From: Variovorax paradoxus
Lineage (GTDB): Bacteria; Pseudomonadota; Gammaproteobacteria; Burkholderiales; Burkholderiaceae_C
Direction: 5' to 3'
Length of the DNA stretch: 64,000 nucleotides
Assembly: GCF_030815855.1 (NCBI RefSeq)
Contig: NZ_JAUSXG010000001.1
Coordinates: 372,001 to 436,000 of the forward strand
Below the pieces are notes generated by a model. It ran no database searches and was not told where the DNA came from. It worked only from the letters and a program-made list of their open reading frames with translations. This document shows, in pieces, positions 26,891 through 35,940 of this stretch. The stretch's first letter is position 1; each line of letters begins with the position of its first letter. The position numbers and the translations under genes are program-made.

Positions 26891-27230
26891 GGCTGATCCT
26901 TGTCCGCCGACGGCGAGACGCACGGTACGCCTCATGTCCCATTCGACGTCGGGCGCCATTGAAGGTGAAGACTTTGGTTTCTAGCGTAGGCCGCCGCCGA
27001 TGCGCCTGTCAGCCAGCAGCGCACGGCGTGCTCGCGGCGCCGGAAGCCCCTGGGCAGGACAAAAGTACCAGGCCTCTCGCGCTCGCCTCAGGGCATATCG
27101 ATAGGGAAGGAAGGACATTCCCTCCATGTGCTCGCACGGCCGGCGCTATGTAATTTGTGGACAAAAGAAATACAGGGTCGAGATCGGCACGCGCCGGCTT
27201 TCCGGCGTTCGCTCACCAAGGAAGCACCAC
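26891..27230. other. 340-bp divergent intergenic region (phoD-like / RTX gene)
   Basis: No gene was found. It must hold both promoters. An inverted repeat AGGGAA-N9-TTCCCT occupies 27103-27123 and could be an operator. The RTX gene has AAGGA at 27218-27222. No clear sigma-70 hexamer pair was identified, and the long frame running through from 27126 into the RTX gene is not supported as coding. Confidence 0.5.
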
Positions 27231-30200
27231 ATGACCACGATGACCGGCTCCAACGGCAATGACCTTCTCACCGGCACGGCCGGCAGCGACACCATCAACA
27301 GCGGCAACGGGGACGACAGCGTCTACGGTGGAGCGGGGAACGATTCATTGAACGGCGGCGCGGGCAACGACGTGCTCGACGGCGGCAGCGGCAGCGACCA
27401 GCTCAACGGCGGATCGGGGAACGACACGCTTGTCTACAACGTGAGCGAAAACGTCGCGGCCGGCACCAAGGACGTGTACACCGGCGGGGCGGGTCTCGAT
27501 ACGCTTCAGCTCCAGTTCACGCGCGCGCAGTGGCTGGACTCTGCCAACCAGACGCAGATCGCCGCCTATCTGGCCCACCTTGCGGCAGTCACCAATGCCA
27601 GGACCGGCGAGGTTTCCAACGGCTCGGCCAGCGATTTCGTTTTCAGCTTCGGGTCGTCCACGCTGACCGTCCAGATGACCGAGACCCTGAGAATTCTGGT
27701 GGACGGGTTGGAGGTGAATCCGGCCAACGAGGCGGTGCAGGCGCTGGGCGACGTGGGCGCGGCAACCGAAGACGGCCCGGCGATCCAGATCCATGTGCTG
27801 CAGAACGACGCGGTTCCCGACCTGGTCAAGAGCCTGGCGCTGGCCTCGGCGCCGGCCCACGGAACGGCGACGCTCGTTCAGCCGGCAATGGGCGATCCCT
27901 CGACCTGGTACTTCCAGTACCAGCCGCATGCAGCCGGTTTTCAGCACCTGGCAGCCGGCGAGACCGCCACCGACACCTTCACCTACCAGGTGACCGACGC
28001 CGATGGCGGAACCGGTGTGGCCACGGTAACCGTCACCATCACCGGCACCAACGATGGTCCGGTGATCACAGCCCAGGACCTGGCGGGTGCGGTGAGCGAG
28101 CAGGTTGCGCCGTCGGGCCAACTGAGCGACAGCGGCGTCATCGGCTTCAGCGACCTGGATCTGAGCGATGTGCACCTGGTCAGCGCCACGGGCACGCCGA
28201 TCGGCAGCGTGCTCGGCAGCCTGACGGCGGTCAAGAACGGCGACACCACGGGCACCGGCACGGGCGGCCAGCTCACCTGGACCTACACCGTGGACGCCGC
28301 GGCCGTCGAATACCTGGCCGCGGGTGAGACCCGGGTCGAGAGCTTCACCATCACCGTGAACGACCAGCACGGCGGCATCGTCACCCGGCAGATCGACGTA
28401 ACCATCACCGGCACCAACGACGCGCCGACCATCGGCGCGGGCGATGCCGCCGCGGCGGTGACCGAGGATGCCTCGGCGCCGACCTTGAGCGACAGCGGCA
28501 CGATCACCTTCGACGACGTGGACCTGAGCGATGCGCACGGCGTCAGCGTGGCGGTCGCTCCAGGCAACACGCTGGGCGGGGTCTTGACGGCCACCGTCAG
28601 CGACGCGGCCACGGGCGCGGGCGACGGCACGGTGAGCTGGAACTACAGCGTCGCCAACGCGGCCACGCAGTATCTGGCCCAGGGCCAGACGGCGACAGAA
28701 ATCTTCACCGTCAGCATCTCCGACGGCCACGGCGGCACGGTCAATCAGCAGATCACTGTGACGGTGACCGGGACCAACGACGTGCCGGTGATTGGTGGTG
28801 TGGCCAGCGGGGCGGTGAGCGAGGATGGTGCGGCGCCGAACCTGAGCACCAGCGGTGCCTTGACGATTGCCGATGTCGATCAAGGACAGTCGAACTTCGC
28901 GCCGCAGGCAAGCACCTCCGGGAGCAATGGCTACGGCAGTTTCACGCTGGCGGCGAATGGCACTTGGACTTATGCGGCCGACAACAATCAAAGTGCGATC
29001 CAGCAACTCGGTGCCGGGCAGTCGATCAGCGAGAGCTTCACCGCGGTGTCGTCCGACGGAACGGCCAGTCAACTTGTGACGGTGACCATCACCGGCACCA
29101 ATGACGTGCCGGTGATCGGTGGCGTCGCCACCGGTGCGGTGAGCGAGGATGCGTCGGTGCCGAACCTCAGCGCTGGCGGTGCGCTGACGATTGCCGATGT
29201 CGACCAAGGCCAGTCGAACTTCGCGCCTCAGGCGAGCACCGGCGGCAACAACGGCTACGGCAGTTTCACATTGGCAGCCGATGGCAACTGGAGCTACACG
29301 GCCGACAACAGTCAGGCGGCGATCCAGCAGTTAGCTGCAGGCCAGTCGCTCAGTGACAGCTTCACCGCGGTGTCGTCCGATGGGACAGCCAGTCAGGTGG
29401 TGACGGTGACGATCACCGGGACCAACGATGTGCCGGTGATCGGCGGTGTGGCAAGCGGTACGGTGAACGAGGATGACTCGGCTCCGAGCCTGAGCACCGG
29501 CGGTGTGCTGACCATCACCGACGTGGATGCGGGCCAGTCGAACTTCGCGCCTCAGGTGAGCACTGCTGGCAGCGGCGGCTACGGCAGTTTCACCCTGGCG
29601 GCCGATGGCAACTGGAGCTACACGGCTGACAACAGCCAAGCGGCGATCCAGCAACTGGGGGCCGGCCAGTCGCTCAGCGACAGCTTTACTGCAGTCTCGT
29701 CCGATGGAACGGCCAGCCAACTGGTAACGGCGACGATCACTGGCACCAATGACGTGCCGGTGATTGCTGGTGTGGCAAGCAGTGCGGTGAACGAGGATGA
29801 CTCGGCTCCGAGCCTGAGCGCCGAGGGTGCACTGACGATTGCCGATGTCGACCAAGGCCAGTCGAACTTCGCGCCTCAGGCGAGCACTGCTGGCAGCGGC
29901 GGCTACGGCAGTTTCACTCTGGCAGCCGATGGCAACTGGAGCTACACGGCCGACAACAGCCAGGCGGCGATCCAGCAACTGGGTGCCGGCGAGTCGATCA
30001 GCGACAGTTTCACGGCAGTGTCGTCCGACGGGACCGCCAGCCAAGTCGTGACTGTGACCATCACCGGCACCAACGACGTGCCGGTGATCGGTGGCGTCGC
30101 CAGCGGGGCAGCGAGCGAGGATGCCTCGACGTCGAACCTGAGCACCGGCGGTGCACTGACGATTGCCGACGTCGACCAGGGTCAGTCCAACTTCACGCCC

Positions 30201-33200
30201 CAGACCGGCACCACCGGCGGCAACGGCTACGGCAGCTTCAGCTTGCTGGCTGATGGCAGCTGGAGCTACACCGCAGACAACAGCCAGAGCGCGATCCAGC
30301 AATTGGGCGCCGGCGAGTCGATCAGCGACAGTTTCACGGCAGTGTCGTCCGACGGGACAGTCAGCCAGGTGGTGACGGTGACCATCACTGGCACCAATGA
30401 CGTGCCGGTGATTGCTGGTGTGGCAAGCGGTACGGTGAACGAGGATGACTCGGCTCCGAGCCTGAGCACCGGCGGTGCACTGACGATTGCCGATGTCGAC
30501 CAAGGCCAATCGAACTTCGGGCCTCAAGCGAGCACTGGCGGCAGCAATGGCTATGGCAGTTTCACATTGGCGGCTGATGGCAACTGGAGCTACACGGCCG
30601 ACAACAATCAAAGCGCGATCCAGCAGCTGGGTGCCGGGGAGTCGCTTAGCGACAGCTTTACCGCTGTGTCGTCCGATGGAACGGCCAGCCAGCTGGTGAC
30701 CGTAACCATCACCGGCACCAACGACGTGCCGGTGATCGGTGGCGTCGCCAGCGGGGCAGCGAGCGAGGATGCCTCGACGCCGAACCTGGGCACCGGCGGT
30801 GCACTGACGATTGCCGATGTCGACCAGGGTCAGTCCAACTTCACGCCCCAGACCGGCACCACCGGCGGCAACGGCTACGGCAGCTTCAGCTTGCTGGCTG
30901 ATGGCAGCTGGAGCTACACCGCAGACAACAGCCAGAGCGCGATCCAGCAATTGGGCGCCGGCGAGTCGATCAGCGACAGTTTCACGGCAGTGTCGTCCGA
31001 CGGGACAGTCAGCCAGGTGGTGACGGTGACCATCACTGGCACCAATGACGTGCCGGTGATTGCTGGTGTGGCAAGCGGTACGGTGAACGAGGATGACTCG
31101 GCTCCGAGCCTGAGCACCGGCGGTGCACTGACGATTGCCGATGTCGACCAAGGCCAATCGAACTTCGGGCCTCAAGCGAGCACTGGCGGCAGCAATGGCT
31201 ATGGCAGTTTCACATTGGCGGCTGATGGCAACTGGAGCTACACGGCCGACAACAATCAAAGCGCGATCCAGCAGCTGGGTGCCGGGGAGTCGCTTAGCGA
31301 CAGCTTTACCGCTGTGTCGTCCGATGGAACGGCCAGCCAGCTGGTGACCGTAACCATCACCGGCACCAACGACGTTCCAGTGATCGGCGGCGTCGCCATC
31401 GGTGCGGTGAGCGAGGATGCCTCGACACCGAACCTGAGCACCAATGGTGCGGTGACGATCGTCGATGTCGATGCAGGTCAGTCGAACTTCGCCCCACAGG
31501 CGAGCACTGCAGGTAGCAATGGCTATGGCAGCTTCAACTTGCTGGCTGACGGCAGTTGGACCTACACGGCCGACAACAGCCAGAGCGCGATCCAGCAGCT
31601 TGGTGCGGGTCAATCGATCAGTGATAGCTTCACCGCTGTGTCGTCCGACGGGACGGCCAGCCAGCTCGTGACGGTGACCATCACCGGCACCAACGACGTG
31701 CCGGTGATTGGTGGCGTTGCCAGCGGTGCTGTGAGCGAGGATGGTGCGACGCCGAACTTGAGTACCGGTGGCGCACTGACGATTGCCGATGTCGACCAAG
31801 GCCAGTCGAACTTCGCACCACAGGCGAGCACTGCCGGAAGCAACGGCTATGGCAGCTTCACGCTCGCGGCCGATGGCGGTTGGAGTTACTCCGCAGACAA
31901 CAGCCAAACAGCAATTCAACAGCTGGCCGCAGGTCAATCGGTCAGCGACAGTTTCACCGCGGTGTCGTCGGATGGCACAGCCAGCGAGCTCGTGACCGTG
32001 ACCATCACCGGCACTAACGACGTGCCGGTGATTGGTGGCGTTGCCAGCGGTGCTGTGAGCGAAGATGCCTCGACCCCGAGCTTGAGCACCAGTGGCGCGC
32101 TGACAATCGCCGATGTGGATGCGGGCCAGTCGAACTTCGCCCCGCAGGCGAGCACCGCCGGCGGCAACGGTTACGGCAACTTCACGCTGGCGGCCGACGG
32201 CAGCTGGAGCTACACCGCAGACAACAATCAAAGCGCGATCCAGCAGCTGGGTGCCGGGGAGTCGCTTAGTGACAGCTTCACCGCGGTGTCGTCCGATGGG
32301 ACCGCCAGCCAGTTGGTGACGGTGACCATCACCGGAACCAACGACGTGCCGGTGATCGGCGGCGTCGCCACCGGTGCGCTGAACGAGGATGCCTCGACAC
32401 CGAACCTGAGCACCAGCGGTGCGCTGACTATCGCCGATGTCGATGCAGGACAGTCCAGCTTCACAGCCCAGGCCGGCACCGCTGGCAGCAACGGCTACGG
32501 CAGCTTCGCGCTGGCGGCCAATGGCAACTGGACCTACACGGCCAACAACAGCCAGGCGGCGATTCAGCAGCTGGGCGCCGGCCAGTCGCTCAGCGACAGC
32601 TTCACCGCGGTGTCCTCGGATGGCACGGCTAGTCAACTCGTGACGGTGACCATCACCGGCACCAACGACGTGCCGGTCATAGGTGGCGTCGCCAGCGGCG
32701 CGGTGAGCGAGGATGACTCGACACCGAACCTGAGCACCAATGGTGCGCTGACGATCGCCGATGTCGATGCAGGACAGTCCAACTTCATTGTCCAGCCCGG
32801 CACCGCCGGCGGCAACGGCTACGGCAACTTCACGCTGGCGGCCGACGGAAGCTGGAGCTACGACGCTGACAACAGCCAGAGCGCGATCCAGCAATTGGGC
32901 GCGGGTCAATCGATCAGCGACAGCTTCACCGCCGTTTCATCGGACGACGCAGCAAGCCAAGTCGTGACAGTGACCATCACCGGCACTAACGACGTGCCGG
33001 TGATCGGCGGCGTAGCCACCGGTGCGGCCAGCGAGGATGCCTCGACGCCGAATCTGAGCACCAGCGGTGCGCTGACGATCGCCGACGTGGACGCGGGTCA
33101 ATCGAACTTCGCGCCACAAGCGAGCACCGCTGGCGGCAACGGCTACGGCAGTTTCACACTAGCAGCCGACGGTAACTGGACCTACACGGCCAACAATAGC

Positions 33201-35888
33201 CAAACAGCAATCCAACAGCTGGCCGCAGGTCAAACGATCAGCGACAGCTTCACCGCGGTGTCTTCGGATGGCACGGCCAGCCAACTCGTGACGGTGACGA
33301 TCACTGGCACCAATGACGTGCCGGTGATCGCTGGTGTGGCCAGCGGCGCGGTCAGCGAGGATGCCTCGGCTCCGAATCTGAGCACCAGCGGTGCGCTGAC
33401 GATTGCCGATGTCGACCAAGGCCAGTCGAACTTCGCGCCACAAGTGAGTACCGCCGGCAGCCACGGCCACGGCAGTTTCACGCTCGCGGTCGATGGCAGC
33501 TGGAGCTACGCGGCCGACAACAGCCAAGCGGCGATCCAGCAGCTGGGCGCGGGTCAATCGATCAGCGACAGTTTCACCGCTGTGTCCTCCGACGGCACGG
33601 CCAATCAGGTGGTGACCGTGACCATCACCGGCACCAACGACGTGCCGGTAATCGGTGGTGTGGCCAGCGGTGCGGTGAGCGAGGATGCCTCGACGCCAAA
33701 CCTGAGCACAGGCGGCGCGCTGACGATCGCCGATGTGGATGCAGGACAGTCCAGCTTCACAGCCCAGGCCGGCACCACTGGCAGCAACGGCTACGGCAGC
33801 TTCACATTGGCAGCCGGCGGCAACTGGACCTACACGGCCAGCGACAGTCAGGCCGCAGTCCAGCAACTGGCCGCAGGTCAATCGATCATCGACAGCTTCA
33901 CCGCCGTGTCCTCCGACGGCACGGCCAGCCAGCTCGTGACGGTGACCATCGCCGGCACCAACGATGCACCCGTCCTGCGTGCTGCCGCGACACCCGCTTT
34001 GGTGGCGGTCAACGAGGATGCCGGCGCGCCGGTCGGGGCCGTCGGGACGCTCGTCTCCAGCCTGGTGAATCTGAATCCGCCGGCCGGTGGCCTAGACAAC
34101 GTGACCGATGCGGACAACGGCGCTATCACCGGCATCGCGTTGACGGGCGTAAATGCCGACAACGGAAGCTGGTGGTATTCCACCAACGGCGGTGCCAACT
34201 GGGCGGTGGTGGGTGCGGTGTCGGATGCGTCCGCATTGCTGTTGGCGGCGGACGCGAACACGCGTGTCTACTTCGACGCGAACTCGAATTTCAGCGGAAC
34301 AGTCAGCGATGGTGTCACCTTCCGCGCCTGGGACCAGACGAGCGGCACGGCGGGCACCACGGCCAGCACCGTGACGAATGGAGGCAGCTCTGCGTTCTCG
34401 AGCGCCACCGACATCGCGAGCCTCACAGTCAGCGCCGTGAACGACAACCCGGTCGCCGCGGCGGACAGGATCATCGTGTCGAGCAGCACGCTCGTCACGC
34501 TGTCGGTGAGTTCGCTGCTCGGCAACGACACCGACATCGACGGTCTCGCCTTGACGATCACCAGCGTCGGCAGCGCGGTCGGAATTTCCGGCCTGACCCT
34601 GGACGCCGCGAACGGCACGATCAGCTTCACCAGCGGCAGCACGGCGGGAGCCACGGCCGGCAGCTTCCAGTACACCGTGTCGGACGGCGCGGGGGGCACC
34701 ACCACGGCGACGGCGACGATCGACGTCAGGGCCGTGTCTACCGGCAACGGCGCCGACACGATCGATCTCAGCGCAGCCGGCACCTACCAGGCCTCCTACA
34801 TCGATGGCCGCGGCGGTGCCGACGTGCTGACGGGTGGTGCGGCCGGTGACGTCTTTATCGGGGGGGCCGGCAACAGTGCCGACACGCTGACAGGCTCTGC
34901 CGGCAACGACCTTCTGGTCGGCGGCGACGGCAACGACACGCTGTCGGGCGGCGCTGGCAACGACGTGCTGAATGGTGGTATCGGCAGCAACGATTCGATG
35001 GACGGCGGCGCCGGCAGCGAGGACCTGCTCGACTTCTCTGATGGGACCCTGGCGGTCAATTTCACGCTGGTCCAGAGTGCCGCATCGACCAGCATCGCCA
35101 ACGGCACCGCCGGGCTCGGCAACAACGACACCTACCAGAACATCGAAGGCGTGATCGGAACGGGTCTGGCCGACACGATCACCGGCAGCACCTCGAACGA
35201 CATCATCCGCGGTGGCAAGGGCAACGACACCCTCGACGGTGCGGGCGGCACGGGCGACCTGCTCGACTTCTCCGACGGCACAGCCGGCCTCACGTTCACG
35301 CTGACGCAAAGCAGCAGCACGACAAGCTTCAATGCCAGCGCCGCGGGGCTCGGCACCGACGGCTACAAGAACTTCGAGGGCGTCATCGGCACGGCCTTCG
35401 CCGACACGATCACCGGTTCGGCGTTGAACGACCAATTGCGCGGCGGCGGCGGCAACGATGTGATCAACGGGCTTTCGGGCGACGACCGCATCGCCGGCGG
35501 GACGGGCGCCGACATACTCACCGGCGGCGCGGACAACGACACCTTCGTCTTCGACTCGGCACCCAATGCGGTGGATTCGGTCACCGACTTCAATGCCTCG
35601 GGATCGGCGGGGAGCGGCGATCTGGTCGAGCTGTCGCGCGGCACGTTCACCGCCCTCTCGACAGCGAGCGGAAGCACGCTGTCGGCGGCCGAGTTCGCGT
35701 CCTCGGACGGCGGCGGTGCGGGAGACGTGGTGGGCGCGGGCGTGCATGTGATCTACGACAGCGCAACGGGCAACCTGTACTACGACGCCGACGGCTCGGG
35801 CGCCGCCAACCGCACGCTGGTGGCGACGCTGACGCTGAGCAACCCGGCCGACACCTTCGACAGCAACGACATCAAGGTCGGCGCGTGA
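27231..35888 (+). CDS. Giant RTX/VCBS-type repeat surface protein (type I secreted)
   Basis: A 2885-residue secreted protein. The ATG at 27231 follows AAGGA. Order: N-terminal RTX nonapeptides (GGAGNDSLN type, residues about 5-75); two or three divergent cadherin/VCBS-like repeats (about 180-517); sixteen nearly identical 108-residue repeats beginning VPVIGGVASGAVSEDA (about 518-2245); a linker with two other Ig/cadherin-like modules (to about 2500); C-terminal RTX calcium-binding repeats (about 2510-2760); and a non-repeat tail rich in Asp, Gly and Ala acting as the uncleaved secretion signal. No Sec signal is present. The type I ATPase and fusion protein follow directly. It is probably a large adhesin or biofilm matrix protein. 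No LapG-type cleavage site was recognised. Confidence 0.92.
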   Translation: MTTMTGSNGNDLLTGTAGSDTINSGNGDDSVYGGAGNDSLNGGAGNDVLDGGSGSDQLNGGSGNDTLVYNVSENVAAGTKDVYTGGAGLDTLQLQFTRAQWLDSANQTQIAAYLAHLAAVTNARTGEVSNGSASDFVFSFGSSTLTVQMTETLRILVDGLEVNPANEAVQALGDVGAATEDGPAIQIHVLQNDAVPDLVKSLALASAPAHGTATLVQPAMGDPSTWYFQYQPHAAGFQHLAAGETATDTFTYQVTDADGGTGVATVTVTITGTNDGPVITAQDLAGAVSEQVAPSGQLSDSGVIGFSDLDLSDVHLVSATGTPIGSVLGSLTAVKNGDTTGTGTGGQLTWTYTVDAAAVEYLAAGETRVESFTITVNDQHGGIVTRQIDVTITGTNDAPTIGAGDAAAAVTEDASAPTLSDSGTITFDDVDLSDAHGVSVAVAPGNTLGGVLTATVSDAATGAGDGTVSWNYSVANAATQYLAQGQTATEIFTVSISDGHGGTVNQQITVTVTGTNDVPVIGGVASGAVSEDGAAPNLSTSGALTIADVDQGQSNFAPQASTSGSNGYGSFTLAANGTWTYAADNNQSAIQQLGAGQSISESFTAVSSDGTASQLVTVTITGTNDVPVIGGVATGAVSEDASVPNLSAGGALTIADVDQGQSNFAPQASTGGNNGYGSFTLAADGNWSYTADNSQAAIQQLAAGQSLSDSFTAVSSDGTASQVVTVTITGTNDVPVIGGVASGTVNEDDSAPSLSTGGVLTITDVDAGQSNFAPQVSTAGSGGYGSFTLAADGNWSYTADNSQAAIQQLGAGQSLSDSFTAVSSDGTASQLVTATITGTNDVPVIAGVASSAVNEDDSAPSLSAEGALTIADVDQGQSNFAPQASTAGSGGYGSFTLAADGNWSYTADNSQAAIQQLGAGESISDSFTAVSSDGTASQVVTVTITGTNDVPVIGGVASGAASEDASTSNLSTGGALTIADVDQGQSNFTPQTGTTGGNGYGSFSLLADGSWSYTADNSQSAIQQLGAGESISDSFTAVSSDGTVSQVVTVTITGTNDVPVIAGVASGTVNEDDSAPSLSTGGALTIADVDQGQSNFGPQASTGGSNGYGSFTLAADGNWSYTADNNQSAIQQLGAGESLSDSFTAVSSDGTASQLVTVTITGTNDVPVIGGVASGAASEDASTPNLGTGGALTIADVDQGQSNFTPQTGTTGGNGYGSFSLLADGSWSYTADNSQSAIQQLGAGESISDSFTAVSSDGTVSQVVTVTITGTNDVPVIAGVASGTVNEDDSAPSLSTGGALTIADVDQGQSNFGPQASTGGSNGYGSFTLAADGNWSYTADNNQSAIQQLGAGESLSDSFTAVSSDGTASQLVTVTITGTNDVPVIGGVAIGAVSEDASTPNLSTNGAVTIVDVDAGQSNFAPQASTAGSNGYGSFNLLADGSWTYTADNSQSAIQQLGAGQSISDSFTAVSSDGTASQLVTVTITGTNDVPVIGGVASGAVSEDGATPNLSTGGALTIADVDQGQSNFAPQASTAGSNGYGSFTLAADGGWSYSADNSQTAIQQLAAGQSVSDSFTAVSSDGTASELVTVTITGTNDVPVIGGVASGAVSEDASTPSLSTSGALTIADVDAGQSNFAPQASTAGGNGYGNFTLAADGSWSYTADNNQSAIQQLGAGESLSDSFTAVSSDGTASQLVTVTITGTNDVPVIGGVATGALNEDASTPNLSTSGALTIADVDAGQSSFTAQAGTAGSNGYGSFALAANGNWTYTANNSQAAIQQLGAGQSLSDSFTAVSSDGTASQLVTVTITGTNDVPVIGGVASGAVSEDDSTPNLSTNGALTIADVDAGQSNFIVQPGTAGGNGYGNFTLAADGSWSYDADNSQSAIQQLGAGQSISDSFTAVSSDDAASQVVTVTITGTNDVPVIGGVATGAASEDASTPNLSTSGALTIADVDAGQSNFAPQASTAGGNGYGSFTLAADGNWTYTANNSQTAIQQLAAGQTISDSFTAVSSDGTASQLVTVTITGTNDVPVIAGVASGAVSEDASAPNLSTSGALTIADVDQGQSNFAPQVSTAGSHGHGSFTLAVDGSWSYAADNSQAAIQQLGAGQSISDSFTAVSSDGTANQVVTVTITGTNDVPVIGGVASGAVSEDASTPNLSTGGALTIADVDAGQSSFTAQAGTTGSNGYGSFTLAAGGNWTYTASDSQAAVQQLAAGQSIIDSFTAVSSDGTASQLVTVTIAGTNDAPVLRAAATPALVAVNEDAGAPVGAVGTLVSSLVNLNPPAGGLDNVTDADNGAITGIALTGVNADNGSWWYSTNGGANWAVVGAVSDASALLLAADANTRVYFDANSNFSGTVSDGVTFRAWDQTSGTAGTTASTVTNGGSSAFSSATDIASLTVSAVNDNPVAAADRIIVSSSTLVTLSVSSLLGNDTDIDGLALTITSVGSAVGISGLTLDAANGTISFTSGSTAGATAGSFQYTVSDGAGGTTTATATIDVRAVSTGNGADTIDLSAAGTYQASYIDGRGGADVLTGGAAGDVFIGGAGNSADTLTGSAGNDLLVGGDGNDTLSGGAGNDVLNGGIGSNDSMDGGAGSEDLLDFSDGTLAVNFTLVQSAASTSIANGTAGLGNNDTYQNIEGVIGTGLADTITGSTSNDIIRGGKGNDTLDGAGGTGDLLDFSDGTAGLTFTLTQSSSTTSFNASAAGLGTDGYKNFEGVIGTAFADTITGSALNDQLRGGGGNDVINGLSGDDRIAGGTGADILTGGADNDTFVFDSAPNAVDSVTDFNASGSAGSGDLVELSRGTFTALSTASGSTLSAAEFASSDGGGAGDVVGAGVHVIYDSATGNLYYDADGSGAANRTLVATLTLSNPADTFDSNDIKVGA
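28782..33965 (+). repeat. 16 tandem 324-bp repeats in the RTX gene
   Basis: The motif GTGCCGGTGAT recurs every 324 bases exactly (28782, 29106, 29430 and so on to 33642), giving 16 units of 108 codons in one frame without indels. Units differ mainly by synonymous changes and in a short variable position after the conserved SED. Each begins GTNDVPVI and contains DVDQGQSNF or DVDAGQSNF, YGSFTLAADG and a QLGAGQS block. Confidence 0.97.
30078..31373 (+). repeat. Recent 648-bp tandem duplication (units 5-6 = units 7-8)
   Basis: Units 5-6 (30078-30725) and 7-8 (30726-31373) are almost identical. I count about three base differences, all within the first hundred bases; the rest reads the same, including synonymous positions that vary between all other units. 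This indicates a recent two-unit duplication. Confidence 0.9.
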
Positions 35889-35940
35889 GCTTCCGCCTGC
35901 GGCCCGCGGATGCGGGTGGCGGCACACGAGGGAAATCGAC

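Noticed and set aside
27345..33881. Very long minus-strand ORFs (up to 1192 codons) opposite the RTX gene
   Set aside because: They repeat with the same 324-bp period as the real gene and contain no recognisable domain; they arise from the codon pattern of the repeats on the plus strand.
28782..33965. Regularly spaced repeats as a possible CRISPR array
   Set aside because: Period is 324 bp, units are coding throughout and in frame, and no spacer-repeat structure or cas genes exist.
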